Below, piece after piece: positions 21,353-32,413 of a DNA stretch of 64,000 nt. Origin of the DNA: Pelodera strongyloides (lineage: Eukaryota; Nematoda; Chromadorea; Rhabditida; Rhabditidae); assembly GCA_036852015.1 (NCBI GenBank), contig JAANDG010000700.1, positions 1 through 64,000 on the forward strand, given 5' to 3'. The notes beneath the pieces are model-generated. The model was not told the DNA's origin. It saw nothing but the letters and a program-made list of their open reading frames with translations, and made no database searches. How positions within the stretch are numbered: position 1 is the first letter of the stretch; each line of letters begins with the position of its first letter. Both the position numbers and the translations under genes were made by a program.

Positions 21353-23137
21353 ATGCATCACAGCGACATGCATTGCAGTCTTTTGATCTTCGTCGGCCTC
21401 CTGGCTTCGACTACACTTGTTGAGGCATCCTATACACCTTGCCAAACTGGATATGGTTTCTTCATGCTCCTTCAAAAGGCATTCGCCAAGGTGGAGTACC
21501 AACAGACAATTGAGTATCGTCTGCAGACTGAATGCGCTTCCTGCACACTCACTGCGAAACTTCTGAAGCTTATGGAACTTATCGTCCTGGCCAACACGAA
21601 TCAACTGACAATCGTCACAGAGACCGTCGACATGACTGATGCAAGCTGCTTCAATCTTCTTGTTACATACTCGCAAAGTCTGGTAGTAGATAGAAGCCCT
21701 GTACTCGTCAATAATACCAACCAGGCGCTCTCGGCCTGTGAAGTCGACGTGTCCGGTGTTGAAGAAAGCACCGAAAGATCGTGGACGCTGTACAAGACGT
21801 GTTTCCGCGCTTATACGGTGAGCTGTGGAAAGGAGGACGAGCTCAAGAGCGTATGTGACCAGGTGGACGCGTTTGTGGATGAATCGTCGCTTAGTTTCCA
21901 AAAGAAAAACAAAACGTTCCCACTCTGCAAGGAGATCATCATCGCTTGTTCCACCCCCGTTGAGGAACCAACGACTCCTGCTCCAACAACTCTCGCTGCC
22001 ACAAGTTCCGCACCAAGACTCAGTGATTCAGAGGTGTGCGTGGTCCTATTCGAACTTTTTGCAGAGAAGATCCTGCTTCCTCCCGGCCAACTCAAGAAAT
22101 TCCAATACCTGCTCAAACTACAGATGACTAAGCTCAGCATTACCGAGATCACCGTTGAATTCTTCTTGGAATGCTTCGCCATCTTCTTGGAAGAAGAATC
22201 AGAACTTGTGGTGCCAGAAGACTGTGGATGCGAAGATATTGACGTAGAGGTAGAGGCTATTCTAGTCGAAACTTCCTTTACTGTGAACAATGACAAAGAT
22301 GATTCGGAGTCAAAGAAGGATATCATTGAACAGCTGCACATCATTGTGGAAAAGTGCGGATGCACACCCTCTACACCTGTGACTGCTACCAACAATATCG
22401 AAGTAATCATTATCTCGATCAAGGCTTTCTTCACTAAGCTTAACAAACTGGATTGCGCAAAACCGTATCTGGACAAGTGCGAGAAGGCCAGTCTGGCTAT
22501 TGGTACAGATCCTGACTGGGATGAGAAGGTTCGTCTCACTGTCCGCGGTCTCATCGAGGAATCGCTCTCTGTTTGCGCTGAGGTTGTTGTAGTACAGACG
22601 ACCGTGCCGTCAGTCACAGACGTCACCGAGCCAACCTACTGCAGCTGCCGGGAAATGGAAATTGAAATTATCGATGGCTTCCTTAAGTTCCTCCTCGAAG
22701 TCTTCGGAGAAGAAATTGCAACTTTCCCAGAAATCTCCATTTTGATCCAGAAGTACGAAGTGGAATTCAAGAAATGCTTCGACGAGGGCACGGAATGCTA
22801 CTTTGACGATGAAGACGTTGATGTCCCAACGCCTACCACTGCCTGTGAACAGGACTACTCATGCGATCTTCAACTGCGATTGAGATCCAAATCGTTCAGG
22901 AAGAGACTGGATGCTGATCAGATCGCACGCGTCATCGCTCACGCCCAAACGTGTCAGTTCTACCAGAAGAACCATCCTGTATTCGGAAAGCTCGGAGGTG
23001 CGGAGAAGTGTCTGGACGCGATGACGAAGAAGTGGTCGAAGACGCTGTGCCCGAAGTCGTACAAATCTGGATCGGGCTCAGGATCGGGCTCTGGCTCTGG
23101 CTCGGGATCTGGTAGCCACGGCAGCGGCGAAAATTAA
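21353..23137 (+). CDS. Secreted cysteine-rich protein with Ser-Gly tail, copy 4 (intact)
   Basis: The 594-residue product matches copy 2 apart from a six-base duplication (GTAGAG near 22250) that adds Val-Glu, and a few substitutions (Ser to Arg in the ERSWT region, Val-Pro for Glu-Ser near 22605, Thr for Ser near 22843). I start at the ATG corresponding to copy 2. An in-frame ATG 33 bases upstream exists here, but it lies before the TTTCCAG acceptor and is not conserved. The signal peptide, cysteine pattern and Ser-Gly tail are intact. It lies at the far end of the amplified cluster and is the most diverged of the three nearly complete copies. Confidence 0.88.
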   Translation: MHHSDMHCSLLIFVGLLASTTLVEASYTPCQTGYGFFMLLQKAFAKVEYQQTIEYRLQTECASCTLTAKLLKLMELIVLANTNQLTIVTETVDMTDASCFNLLVTYSQSLVVDRSPVLVNNTNQALSACEVDVSGVEESTERSWTLYKTCFRAYTVSCGKEDELKSVCDQVDAFVDESSLSFQKKNKTFPLCKEIIIACSTPVEEPTTPAPTTLAATSSAPRLSDSEVCVVLFELFAEKILLPPGQLKKFQYLLKLQMTKLSITEITVEFFLECFAIFLEEESELVVPEDCGCEDIDVEVEAILVETSFTVNNDKDDSESKKDIIEQLHIIVEKCGCTPSTPVTATNNIEVIIISIKAFFTKLNKLDCAKPYLDKCEKASLAIGTDPDWDEKVRLTVRGLIEESLSVCAEVVVVQTTVPSVTDVTEPTYCSCREMEIEIIDGFLKFLLEVFGEEIATFPEISILIQKYEVEFKKCFDEGTECYFDDEDVDVPTPTTACEQDYSCDLQLRLRSKSFRKRLDADQIARVIAHAQTCQFYQKNHPVFGKLGGAEKCLDAMTKKWSKTLCPKSYKSGSGSGSGSGSGSGSGSHGSGEN

Positions 23138-23761
23138 GAGAATACTGGAGATTTGAATTCTATAAATAAATAATTTTGTCAATTTCTGCAATAGTTCTTG
23201 TGAATTATACTACACCTGCCCTGCATTCTTGATAATGTGATTTTTCTAGTCTGCTTTCTAGAAGTTTGATGTACATAATGTTCACGTATAATCGGGGGCA
23301 TGTGCTTGTCATTAGACCTCAGAACCTTTGGTTAGTCCAAATAGATGCAGCATATGTGAAAGGGTAATAAACAGCAATTCTTGAACTCTCGTTCTGTGCG
23401 GCGGCTTACTGTACCTCTAGTTGTGCACTGTTGACTCTTAAATGGCGGTTCTTTCCGAAAAAGCTCTTAAAAGTTTCCAAGAATCTTGTTTTGCTGTCGG
23501 ATTTCGGAGACGAAGATTCGGTTGTTGGCTTTACGCTGTCTTTGAAAACAAAAGCACCGGTTCCTTTGTATTGTAATGTTTAGCTTATAATGAGTACAAT
23601 TAAAAGTTTATTACTTTCTATTTTCTAAGTTGACAATTTGGTGTGTGACGAGAACTTCGGATTCTTTGGCCACTAATCTCGGAATGCATGGAAGGTGTTC
23701 GATTGGAAGTGTCTCTTCCTCAGCCTTTTCTCCATTCCCAGCTCGTCTGGAATATCACCAA
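23138..23761. other. 3' flank of copy 4, end of the amplified cluster
   Basis: Similarity to the other copies ends near 23365. After that comes unique sequence. A 44-codon frame (23442-23576) exists there, but I see nothing that supports it as a gene. Confidence 0.4.
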
Positions 23762-23948
23762 TTAAAGCGAAATACCGGCCCGTTTTTGAAACGCATTGCG
23801 TACACCTGTTTTCTTATGCAGCATATGCAAATGTGCAAAAATTCGAATAAAAACTAGACCCCAATTAGACCCCACATTGCATAAATGCAAAGGAATGCAA
23901 GTACTTGAGATGCGTTTCAATTTCGCTTATTTCGCTATTTCGCTTTAA
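23762..23948. mobile_element. TTAA-ended MITE, family with GAAACGCAT ends
   Basis: Bounded by TTAA on both sides, the element begins AAGCGAAATACCGGCC and ends with a mirrored form around GATGCGTTTC...TTTCGCTT. Relatives with the same ends lie at 59933-60113 and 60610-60760. TTAA duplications are typical of piggyBac-type insertion; no transposase is seen. Confidence 0.75.
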
Positions 23949-24656
23949 TTGTTTGGGAAACCGCCTACTTCCCCAAGTACGACCTTTTCGAATAGCTACG
24001 AAATCCCAGGATGTGGAACTAATAAAGCTACACATTACGAAATCCATCTTCTATTTATTTGCATACCTTTCTTTGTCGGGACACTGCACATCTTCCGCAG
24101 ACTCTCCATTCAACGAATTTGTTTGCTCAGGAAAATCTATATAGGGAAGATTTGACAAAATCATTATATTTCTCCACAACAACAAGATTTACGTGATAGC
24201 AATTACAGATAATATTTTCCATAAAAAGCTCCAATAATATAATAGCTAAATTGTTGAATTTAGTGGAATTGAGCGTATAATAATTTTCACAAAAAGATCT
24301 GATCCTTGGTACCTTTCTTTGTAGAAATTATCCGCTTCTTCGTTGTCTGGATGGTTTTCAAAAAATTTCCGAGTGTATATTTCCTCGTAATTATTTCATG
24401 TTGTAATTTTTGGGTTTTAAATAACACCGAGTAATGTGAAGGAGGCGAAACCTGCAAAATCACATGCAATAAAGAAGCTGCGTCTGAAGTATTCAGCGAG
24501 GCTGATGATATTTCTCTCTCTCTGTGAATCTTTTTATCTCTTGTTCTCTTCCTATGAACCTTCATACTTTTCTTTCTTTCTTTACGATTCTCTCTGTATC
24601 TCTCGCTCTCTCTCTCTATAAATCACCCAATCTCTCGTTTCCAGGAATCTTTGTCT
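23949..24656. other. Intergenic, with CT-rich microsatellite
   Basis: No gene is visible. A CT-rich simple repeat covers about 24510-24625, near the 3' end of the lipase gene on the other strand. Confidence 0.4.
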
Positions 24657-27319
24657 CTACCCTCTGAATCTCTCTGGGCTCACCAAGTGATATTCGGACC
24701 CTCGAAGTTTATAAGGTGGTATTTTGCATACGGATGAATCTCCTATCCATTCGTCATTTGGACTGAAGATAGCATGGGTTTCGGCGCCTTCATAGCCAGT
24801 ACTAAAAGATTATGATTTTCAATTCAAAGAAACAACTTGTTCATGAGCGGAGTATTCATGCAAAATGTACGTGGAGCTCACCTCGTGTTGATATCCTGAA
24901 TAAACGATGAATTACAATGTAATCCAGTCACAGAATTGCACATGGGAATAAGCGTGTGGATACATAAGTGCGAACCCTTAAAGGAGGAGGCTCACGAGAT
25001 CTAAGTGTACGATTTCTTTCTTCCTATCGATAGATGATGGTATTTGCTTCCAATAAACATGCCTTATGAAACAAACGCTTTTAATTAGAAGGAATGAATC
25101 AATATAATGCTTAGAATTTTATCAAAATTCTTGACCGTAGCCTTTGTGTCCCGAGGGTATCTGTCTCTTATTGTATGTCTCCCGCGGCTATCTAGCTGTG
25201 TTTGCACCCTTATTTTCTTATTTTGAGACCACCAGATACCCTCGGGACACACACAATTACAAAGGCTATGGTAAGGAATTTTGATAGAATTCTAAGCATT
25301 ATATTGATTTATTCCTTCTAATTAAAAGCTTTTGCTTCATAAGGCATGTTTATTGGAAGCAAATACCATCATCTATCGATAAGAAGAAAGAAATCATACA
25401 CTTAGATCTCGTGAGCCTCCTCCTTTAAAGCGAAATGCTAGCCCCTTTGGAAAATTTGCATATGATAAGCAAATCCTATGTATCCTATGCTAATTTTGCG
25501 CGATCGTCCACGGCAATCGCGCAAAATTAGCATAGGATACATAGGATTTGCTTATCATATGCAAATTTTCCAAAGAGGCTGGCATTTCGCTTTAAAGGAG
25601 AACGTGTAAGGATGAAAAGAAAATCGAAAACGAAAGCGCCCATCTAATTAAGCACGCATGCATACTGTTCCTGACATAATTCCTGACATACCCTTTTCCA
25701 TATTGTATTGAAGCTGATATTATTGAATATGAATTAAATTAGGGAAACCAACGTAATTGGCTCCTCCCACTGAGAGGAAAGTCTGCACAGAGTCCGTTAG
25801 GGAGGGCCCGAGATCCACTGAATGATTATCAACACATCTGCCTCCCAGAATTGCCTATAAGACATCAGATTCTGAATTTGTAACGATTCCATTGCGTCAC
25901 AAGAGGTCAAGTTTACAATTTCTAAGTGGATCTGGTGTTCATTTCTAAGATTTTGGACAACCGAATCACGAGTTGTTTTCAATAAATATGACAATCACTG
26001 TAAATAAATACGAGATCGCGTTTGTTAATGAACCTTGCGTAGGAGTGGTGCTCCCATTGAATATCCGATGACGTCAATTTTTGAATCGGTGAAGTCGATC
26101 ACAGATTCGAGAAAACGACGGATCTGCAACACTACAGATTACATAGAGCAGATGGCAGAGCGAAACTTCCAATAGTCGTCGAGCAAAAAAAAAAGAAACA
26201 CGGCGATCATCCCTGCGCAGGGGTGCGCAAAAGGTGAGCACTTCCAATTCCATCGCACCTGGGGCTCAAGTTTCGCTGCCATACGAATAGAATTTTCCAC
26301 CTTTACCGCATTCTGTGAAAGTGTTCGCGTCTCGCCGCGGCGTAATTAAAATGGTAATTAAATAGTCTCATGGTAATTAAATAACCTGTAGGAGGAATTT
26401 GCACTCGAAGTGCACCGTTGTGAATAGTACTCCTGGAGTTCCCCAAGTGAGCGCATATAGTTGTTCGAGTGCGTACCCATTCTCTTGAAAATGCTGAAAG
26501 AAAACAGTGATGGTACTAAAGGAGGCGTGGATGTCGGCCAGTGCATAAGAATGAAGACAATATTTGTCTTTGCAATGCCTACATGCTTGTGGAACACCGG
26601 GTACATATACTAAGAACCGTAAACTTAGATCTAGGAATAATTTCAAAAGATCAAACATCGATCAAATATAACTTTTGTCCATGTCCATACCTTGTGAACG
26701 TTCGAGAAATCTGCTGCACGTGTCCCCAACCCATGTACAAATATTACGGGAAGTTTTCTGAAGTTTCATGCATTTGGCAACGCTGTGAAAAAGTAGATAC
26801 TAGATGAAAGAGTAACAATTGATGCAAAGATACTCTGATATGTTTAGTATTGAGAAAACTAATTTCGTTGCAGAAAAAAAAACATTCAGTCAGTGTTGAT
26901 GCACTATACACTCGTCGAACCCATGTATTGTGGTTATATTGATACGGTTCCGTGGGGGAAAAAGTGTATCTTTTCATTTGCTCACTCTGTTTTCTCTCCA
27001 GCTGTATGGTTTCCGCCTCCTAGACTACTTCGCTCAATATCCGGACGGTATATTGACTCGGCAGCCTTTTTCCCGTATCGAGAAATCTTCAAAAGACATT
27101 AAAGTGGATCACAATTAAATAATAAATATTAAACTTCGCTGCTCGTCGCGGAAAAGTCAAATTCTCTGCAACCAATCATTGCATACATTATATTCGTCGG
27201 CTAGTCGCAGTAATTCCCAGCATAAACGATGAATAACTTACCAAAAAATCTCTAAAGTTCTTCGAAATGGTGTACGTGTGGCAGATTCCAATAAATGTGA
27301 ATATGAATAGAATATTCAT
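24657..27319 (-). CDS. Class 2 lipase (EstA/LipA-type, nematode lips family), secreted
   Basis: I assembled eight exons on the minus strand: 27319-27242, 27086-26986, 26757-26691, 26493-26386, 26123-26034, 25854-25753, 24976-24882 and 24801-24657. All phases agree, giving 261 residues. The order of motifs is that of the family: signal peptide (MNILFIFTFIGICHTYT), NFRDFL, a YGKKAAE...LGGGNHT block, the oxyanion strand PVIFVHGLGTR, NGYALEQLYALTWG, the nucleophile elbow GYSMG (Ser about 140), AILGGRCVD, a cysteine pair around CNSVTGLHC, and SPNDEWIG with a likely catalytic Asp about 230. Its likely role is secreted acylglycerol hydrolysis. The C-terminus is the least certain part: a GTGAGC donor at 24683 could lead to a further exon. 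Intron 6 contains two foldback elements. Confidence 0.82.
24978..25428. mobile_element. Foldback element with TTAA ends
   Basis: Two arms of roughly 180-200 bp are inverted copies of each other (outer ends AAGGAGGAGGCTCACGAGAT and its inverse), separated by a short unpaired middle. The element is bounded by TTAA at 24978-24981 and 25425-25428. One diverged arm recurs at 39720-39872. It lies in lipase intron 6. Confidence 0.85.
25425..25595. mobile_element. 171-bp palindromic MITE with TTAA ends, copy 1
   Basis: This is an almost perfect palindrome from TTAAAGCGAAATGCTAG to the inverse, with a short centre around CGATCGTCCACGG. It shares its left TTAA with the neighbouring foldback. A nearly identical copy lies at 43870-44040. 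Confidence 0.9.
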
Positions 27320-27547
27320 GAACGGGAATTTGTTTGTATAATTAGTCGATTGGGACGACACCCTAATTGTGAACGCCCGAATGAGAAATGGAACAGAAAT
27401 CCACAGAAAAAAAACATCAAAAAGCGGGAAACAGGATTGAAACAATAAATCACAGATATAGTTTCATCAGGTATACTGTATCCTAATTTAATGAGTTGAA
27501 GGCCGAAATGGGTTATTTGAATATTAATCGTCAAGCCTATCGTACTT

Positions 27548-28780
27548 ACAAGGTCAAAACGCGGCCAATAGGTAACTTATGAAAAATCTGCCGATGCCAC
27601 ACGATAAGTAATATATACGATAACATTTAATAAGAAACTTTATCACCTCAACACTTTTCGCAAGCGAGATAAGTTTTTTTTCTGTCATTATCACCCGCTG
27701 CCAGAACCATAAATTCAACCATCGTTTAGTGTAGTGGATAGGGCTTCTGACTGCTAAAAGGAAGGTCACGGGTTCGAATCCACCCTGCGGACATTATTTT
27801 TGCATTTACAACTGTACTATTTTTTGCATTTTAAAACTTAAATTATGGATGTAAAGAGCAATTGCTTCGCGTCTGTTCTACTTTAATAGTGACCATAACC
27901 CCTTTACGCACTATTTAAGTTAAAAAAACGGGATTTCATTTTTCCAATTTTTCATGAAAGACTGATGGTACCCATAGGGGAAAATGTCAGTCGAAAATTA
28001 AAGTATGAAACAACAATAAAAATGATTGTGAAACATAACTTCATAGTTTCAGGGTGTAGACGAAAATCATGTATATTTTATTATATATGAGTGATGATGT
28101 TTCCGATTATGTTTCTGATGAGCGTGAACTTGGAGTTCATGAGAGAAGCCATCTATGTGACCTTCTGCAGAACCTTCGTAGACTTCGATAGACTTTCTCT
28201 TTCTTGAGATGACACAAACTGACACAGATCGACGCACAACGGCGAGGCAGATCATGCGCGCGTGCCTCTTGAATACTGTATCGCCTTCGTCAAAGCCTAG
28301 GAGCGCCGGCGGCAGGATGGGCGGATGACCGTCCCTAATTCGTAGTTTATCTTTTAGTTTCAAAGTTTATTGTAGATGAAAAATTGGAAAAATGAAATCC
28401 CGTTTTTTTAACTTAAATAGTGCGTAAAGGTCTTATGGTCACTATTAAAGTAGAACAGACGCGAAGCAATTGCTCTTTACATCCATAATTTAAGTTTTAA
28501 AATGCAAAAAATAGTACAGTTGTAAATGCAAAAATAATGTCCGCAGGGTGGATTCGAACCGACCTTCCTTTTAGCAGTCAGAAGCCCTATCCACTACACT
28601 AAACGATCGTTGAAATTATGGTTCTGGCAGCGGGTGATAATGACAGAAAAAAAACTTATCTCGCTTGCGAAAAGTGTTGAGGTGATAAAGTTTCTTATTA
28701 AATGTTATCGTATATATTACTTATCGTGTGGCATCGGCAGATTTTTCATAAGTTACCTATTGGCCGCGTTTTGACCTTGT
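27548..28780. repeat. 1.2-kb foldback with tRNA-like sequence in both arms
   Basis: The left arm 27548-27955 and right arm 28374-28780 are near-perfect inverted copies (about 407 bp) around a 418-bp centre. The centre contains a 98-codon minus frame without recognisable similarity. The ends read ACAAGGTCAAAACGCGGCC and its inverse. I see no clear target duplication. Confidence 0.88.
27719..27791 (+). other. tRNA-like sequence (A and B boxes) in foldback arms
   Basis: TAGTGTAGTGGATAGGGC resembles a polymerase III A box and GGTTCGAATCC is a perfect B box, 33 nt further on. The 5' end cannot pair with CCTGCGG at the 3' end and the anticodon stem is poor, so this is not a working tRNA. The mirror copy is at 28541-28612 on the minus strand and lacks three bases (ACG) before the B box. 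It may be a SINE head or captured tRNA pseudogene. Confidence 0.6.
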
Positions 28781-28865
28781 TAGCGGTAAAAAAATGGAAC
28801 CGAATCAATATGCAAATCTGAACAAAATGGCTATTTTTGGCACATTGGAATCGTAAACTGGTACA

Positions 28866-28990
28866 AAGAGAGGGAGGAGAGATTGGAGAGAGAGGGAGGG
28901 AGAGAGAGGGAGGGAGAGAGAGGGAGGAGAGATTGGAGAGAGACAGAGAGATTGGAGAGAGAGAGATGGAGAGAGAGATAGAAGGGATGG
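28866..28990. repeat. GA-rich microsatellite
   Basis: Repeated GAGAGAGGGAGG and GAGAGATTGGAGA units fill this stretch. Confidence 0.9.
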
Positions 28991-30593
28991 ACGAATACAA
29001 CATATAGAGAGAAATGCATTTCTTGAAAGCAAATATAGCATCAACTCCTTTCTGGGGTATGTTTGCTTTTAGCAATGTAAAGAACTCGGCCGAAAATAAG
29101 CCCTCCAGTCTTTCTTTTTCAGATCATCCATAAAAAGTTAAAAAATTCAAAATGTTGAGTCTAAAATCATACAAATGTTCTCAATTATCGCACGCCAACA
29201 TCAAAACAATTATCCCCAATTAAAGTAAACGTAAATATCAAAGTATAGTATGTATGGAATAGGAATTTGTTCAGAGGATTGCCACATCCACAGCAAAGTT
29301 CTCCTTTTATGGTAAGCTCTTTTTCATGAAAACGTCGATCTGTTGCAAGTCGCACATATATCATTGTTACCGAATCTTCTTCTTTTTATATATCATGTTT
29401 TTATTGTTGCTGCAGATTTTAGTCATTTTGCAAACACCGCGGCGAGTGCGGTTTCTAGCTTTTACGATTGCACGCTTCGGAATAACACATGTCTTACATA
29501 TACACATTGCTTTATTTATACAGCTAGATTTTACTTCCTCGTCGAGCACGTCGTGTTTAATTATCAATCAAACGTTTATCTAAATAATATATTATAGAAA
29601 AAATTAATCCCAACACATGCCACAAATATCTCCTTCAGACATGATGGTCATATGTATTTGATTAAAAGAATCAGCTTTTGGAAATGAAATGAACAAAAAG
29701 TTTTCCTCATACGGTACATGAAAATGTAAAGCAAAGACATAAAAAGAAGTAAATTCATTTATCAACGAATATATAATGATTTGAATACATAAATAATAAA
29801 AAAAGTGTACTTCAAATATCAATTCAACGCAGAAATTAAACAATTTAATCACTGTCATACTACACTACAAAACAGAACAATAAACAAAAGAATGGATTGA
29901 TAAATAACCGTATTAAAAAGAAAAACGTAAAGGGATAGAGGTACAACGAATCATTTAGTCACTTAAAATATTAATTATTCAGTTAATCATTACTCAACTC
30001 ATCACAGGCATGGGCAAACCGGAAAAAGCCGTTCACATCTCAAATTTAAAAGTCTTCGTCCAGTCGAACTGTGTACATATCTAAGGAGAAACTAGCAATC
30101 AAGTAAAATTACCGCAAGAGCGATATTGTCAGAAAAAATATGTAGTGGAGCACAAATTGTTAGACTAAAGGAAAGTCGAGTCAGCTTATGGATTCACTTG
30201 GAAAATAAGCAATACATACAAGAGGTTTACACTCTTTATATACATGAGGGTTTGTCCTACGGTGAATATTTGGATTTAGAATTATGCATGTGAAAATACA
30301 AATTACTGACTTTCTCCAGAGCAGCAAATTAATAAAAGAAGAACACTTAATAAGTTTTCTTTGATAATCAAGTGATTACAGTGAGATCTTGGACAATAAT
30401 CAATTACATCATTACACGAAAGAGTCACAGATAATTGCAGTAAGGTTCTGCAGTAATAAGTTTTCATATGATCTGTTCTCTCTTCTGCAAAAATATGATA
30501 TGCTATTTTCTAATCCTTGATGTAGCCAACGTTGCGAAAGAAAGGAATATGCGATTCCATAGCTTACAGGATACGATTACCCACAACGTGAAA
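28991..30593. other. AT-rich intergenic, no gene recognised
   Basis: A frame after GCTGCAG near 29415 could be read on the plus strand, but I recognise nothing in it. The rest is AT-rich with no sign of coding. Confidence 0.4.
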
Positions 30594-30856
30594 ATTGGCG
30601 TGCAAGCGGCGTGGAAAAAAGTTGCACGCCGTTGGGTTCTGGCGCCGCGAAGAGGTAAGGTTGCCGGCCGCTTGCACGCCATTAAGTTGCCGCTTGCACG
30701 CCGTACGCACGCCATTTCGCCTCAGGCTATTGGCGTGCAAGCGGCGTGATAACGGCGGTCAAGTTGCACGCTATTTCCATTCCGCGTGCATTTTTGCACG
30801 CCACTACGTTGAAAAATGGACTTTGCACACTGGAAGGTTACCGCTTGCACGCCAAC
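30594..30856. repeat. GC-rich foldback (GCGTGCAAGCGG ends)
   Basis: The element begins TTGGCGTGCAAGCGG and ends with the inverse CCGCTTGCACGCCAA at 30841-30855. Several internal copies of GCTTGCACGCC lie in both orientations. It lies about 60 bp beyond the end of the CHP gene. Confidence 0.75.
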
Positions 30857-30915
30857 TCTCGTCAGTGAAAGTACATGCGAAACCGCTGGGAAACTTTTGG
30901 GAATGTTTCCCAAAA

Positions 30916-32379
30916 CTAATTAAGGAATCGGATGCTCATCTTCTCCTCAATGTCTGTCTTTTCCATTGCCCGACAGAATTCGTCGAATGAGATTTTGCCA
31001 TCATTGTCCTTGTCGGCCTCTTCAAGTGTTCGATCGGCAATTCGATCCAACTGAAGATAATCTTGAAACGTATGGTAATTATCCACTACCGTATGCAGTC
31101 ATAGTTCATAGTTCATAGTACCCGGGGGCCAAGCTGAACAACGAAAAGTGGAATCACCCACTCTATTATTCTTGTCTAATCTACAAATTAAACCAAACAA
31201 AAATTTGACAGTCTGGGAACATCGAACGAAGAAGTGAGCGACTAAACCACAAAACGGATCCAGAGGCCTACTCACCACTCCTCACTCCGTCTTTTTCTCT
31301 GCGTGTCTCACATTAGAATGTTATTTTCCGTCCCCGCAGGGAATATTTCCCCGAGGCAATGGGAGTGGTGAATATGGCCTCAGGTTTATGCCCCGATCGC
31401 CTTACCTGTTCGGCAGTGATATTCGACCCAACCATCGAGTTTAGCACCACCTTGAACTCCTCTCGAGTGATATAACCATTTTTGGTCAGATCGTACATTT
31501 GGAAGGCAACTGAAATGTTGCCAAGATACTTTCGACTGGCTCGCACGCCTTTTCTTGGGATACCACTTCTTTCGATACACTTTCAAAAAGTGCGCCGCAC
31601 TTGAGCCAAATTTTTGCCGCGCACACTTTATATTTATCAGCTTTGGATGCAGCGACGCAACCGCCTACTTTCACCCAATTAATACAAAATATGTCAAAAC
31701 TAAATGTAATAGGTGTCATAGTCATAGTGGATTGTTTTTCATAATAATAAAAATCCAAAACTAACACTGTAACTTCTCTCTCCTCCCGTTGAGAGAGTTA
31801 TTTTTTCCTCTATTCACCGGTTGGAAATGGGCCAAAATTCGAACAAATTGTCGAAAATTGAGTCGATGTTCATTTTCACCACTGAAATCGACAGAAATAA
31901 TTACTGACGAACATTGCGGTGAGTTAGATCTTTTGCTTATTTAAAACAATCTTCAAATAAAAAAATGTATATATTATTTGAAATAAAAACATACGATAGA
32001 GTGAAGAATGCATCAACGATACGGTCTCCAAGAGGGTTGACTGCCAATTCAGGTACATTTAGGAAGTCCTCGCGCTCAAGGAATCCCTGTCCTGAAATAC
32101 CCAGAGGTCTCGTGGTGTAGTGGTTATCACATCTGTCTAACACACAGAAGGTCGGCGGTTCGATCCCGCCCGAGATCATTTTTTTTTACAAACAAAAATA
32201 AATTACCCTTTTTGTCCAGTGAAAGGAATCGTGAGTAGAGCCTGACAATTTGGTTGCGGTTGACTGAAAGATTTTAGAATTTATATAGATGCTTTTATTA
32301 ATTGCACAGTTAAAATTTAAAATATTTCCAGCACGATTATGTTGTTCCGTATTAATTACAAATATATTTGAATTTAATG

Positions 32380-32413
<34 letters not shown>

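Noticed and set aside
27001..27118. A plus-strand terminal exon (LYGFRLLDYFAQYPDG...) with TTTCTCTCCAG before it and AATAAA after it
   Set aside because: The minus strand at the same place gives YGKKAAE...LGGGNHT, which joins in phase to the lipase exons on both sides, so the plus reading is the shadow.
27719..27791. A tRNA gene in the foldback arm
   Set aside because: The A and B boxes are good, but the 5' end cannot pair with the 3' acceptor strand and the anticodon stem does not form.
28067..28363. A 98-residue frame in the centre of the foldback
   Set aside because: It has low complexity (His/Lys/Arg-rich end), no start context and no similarity I can name.
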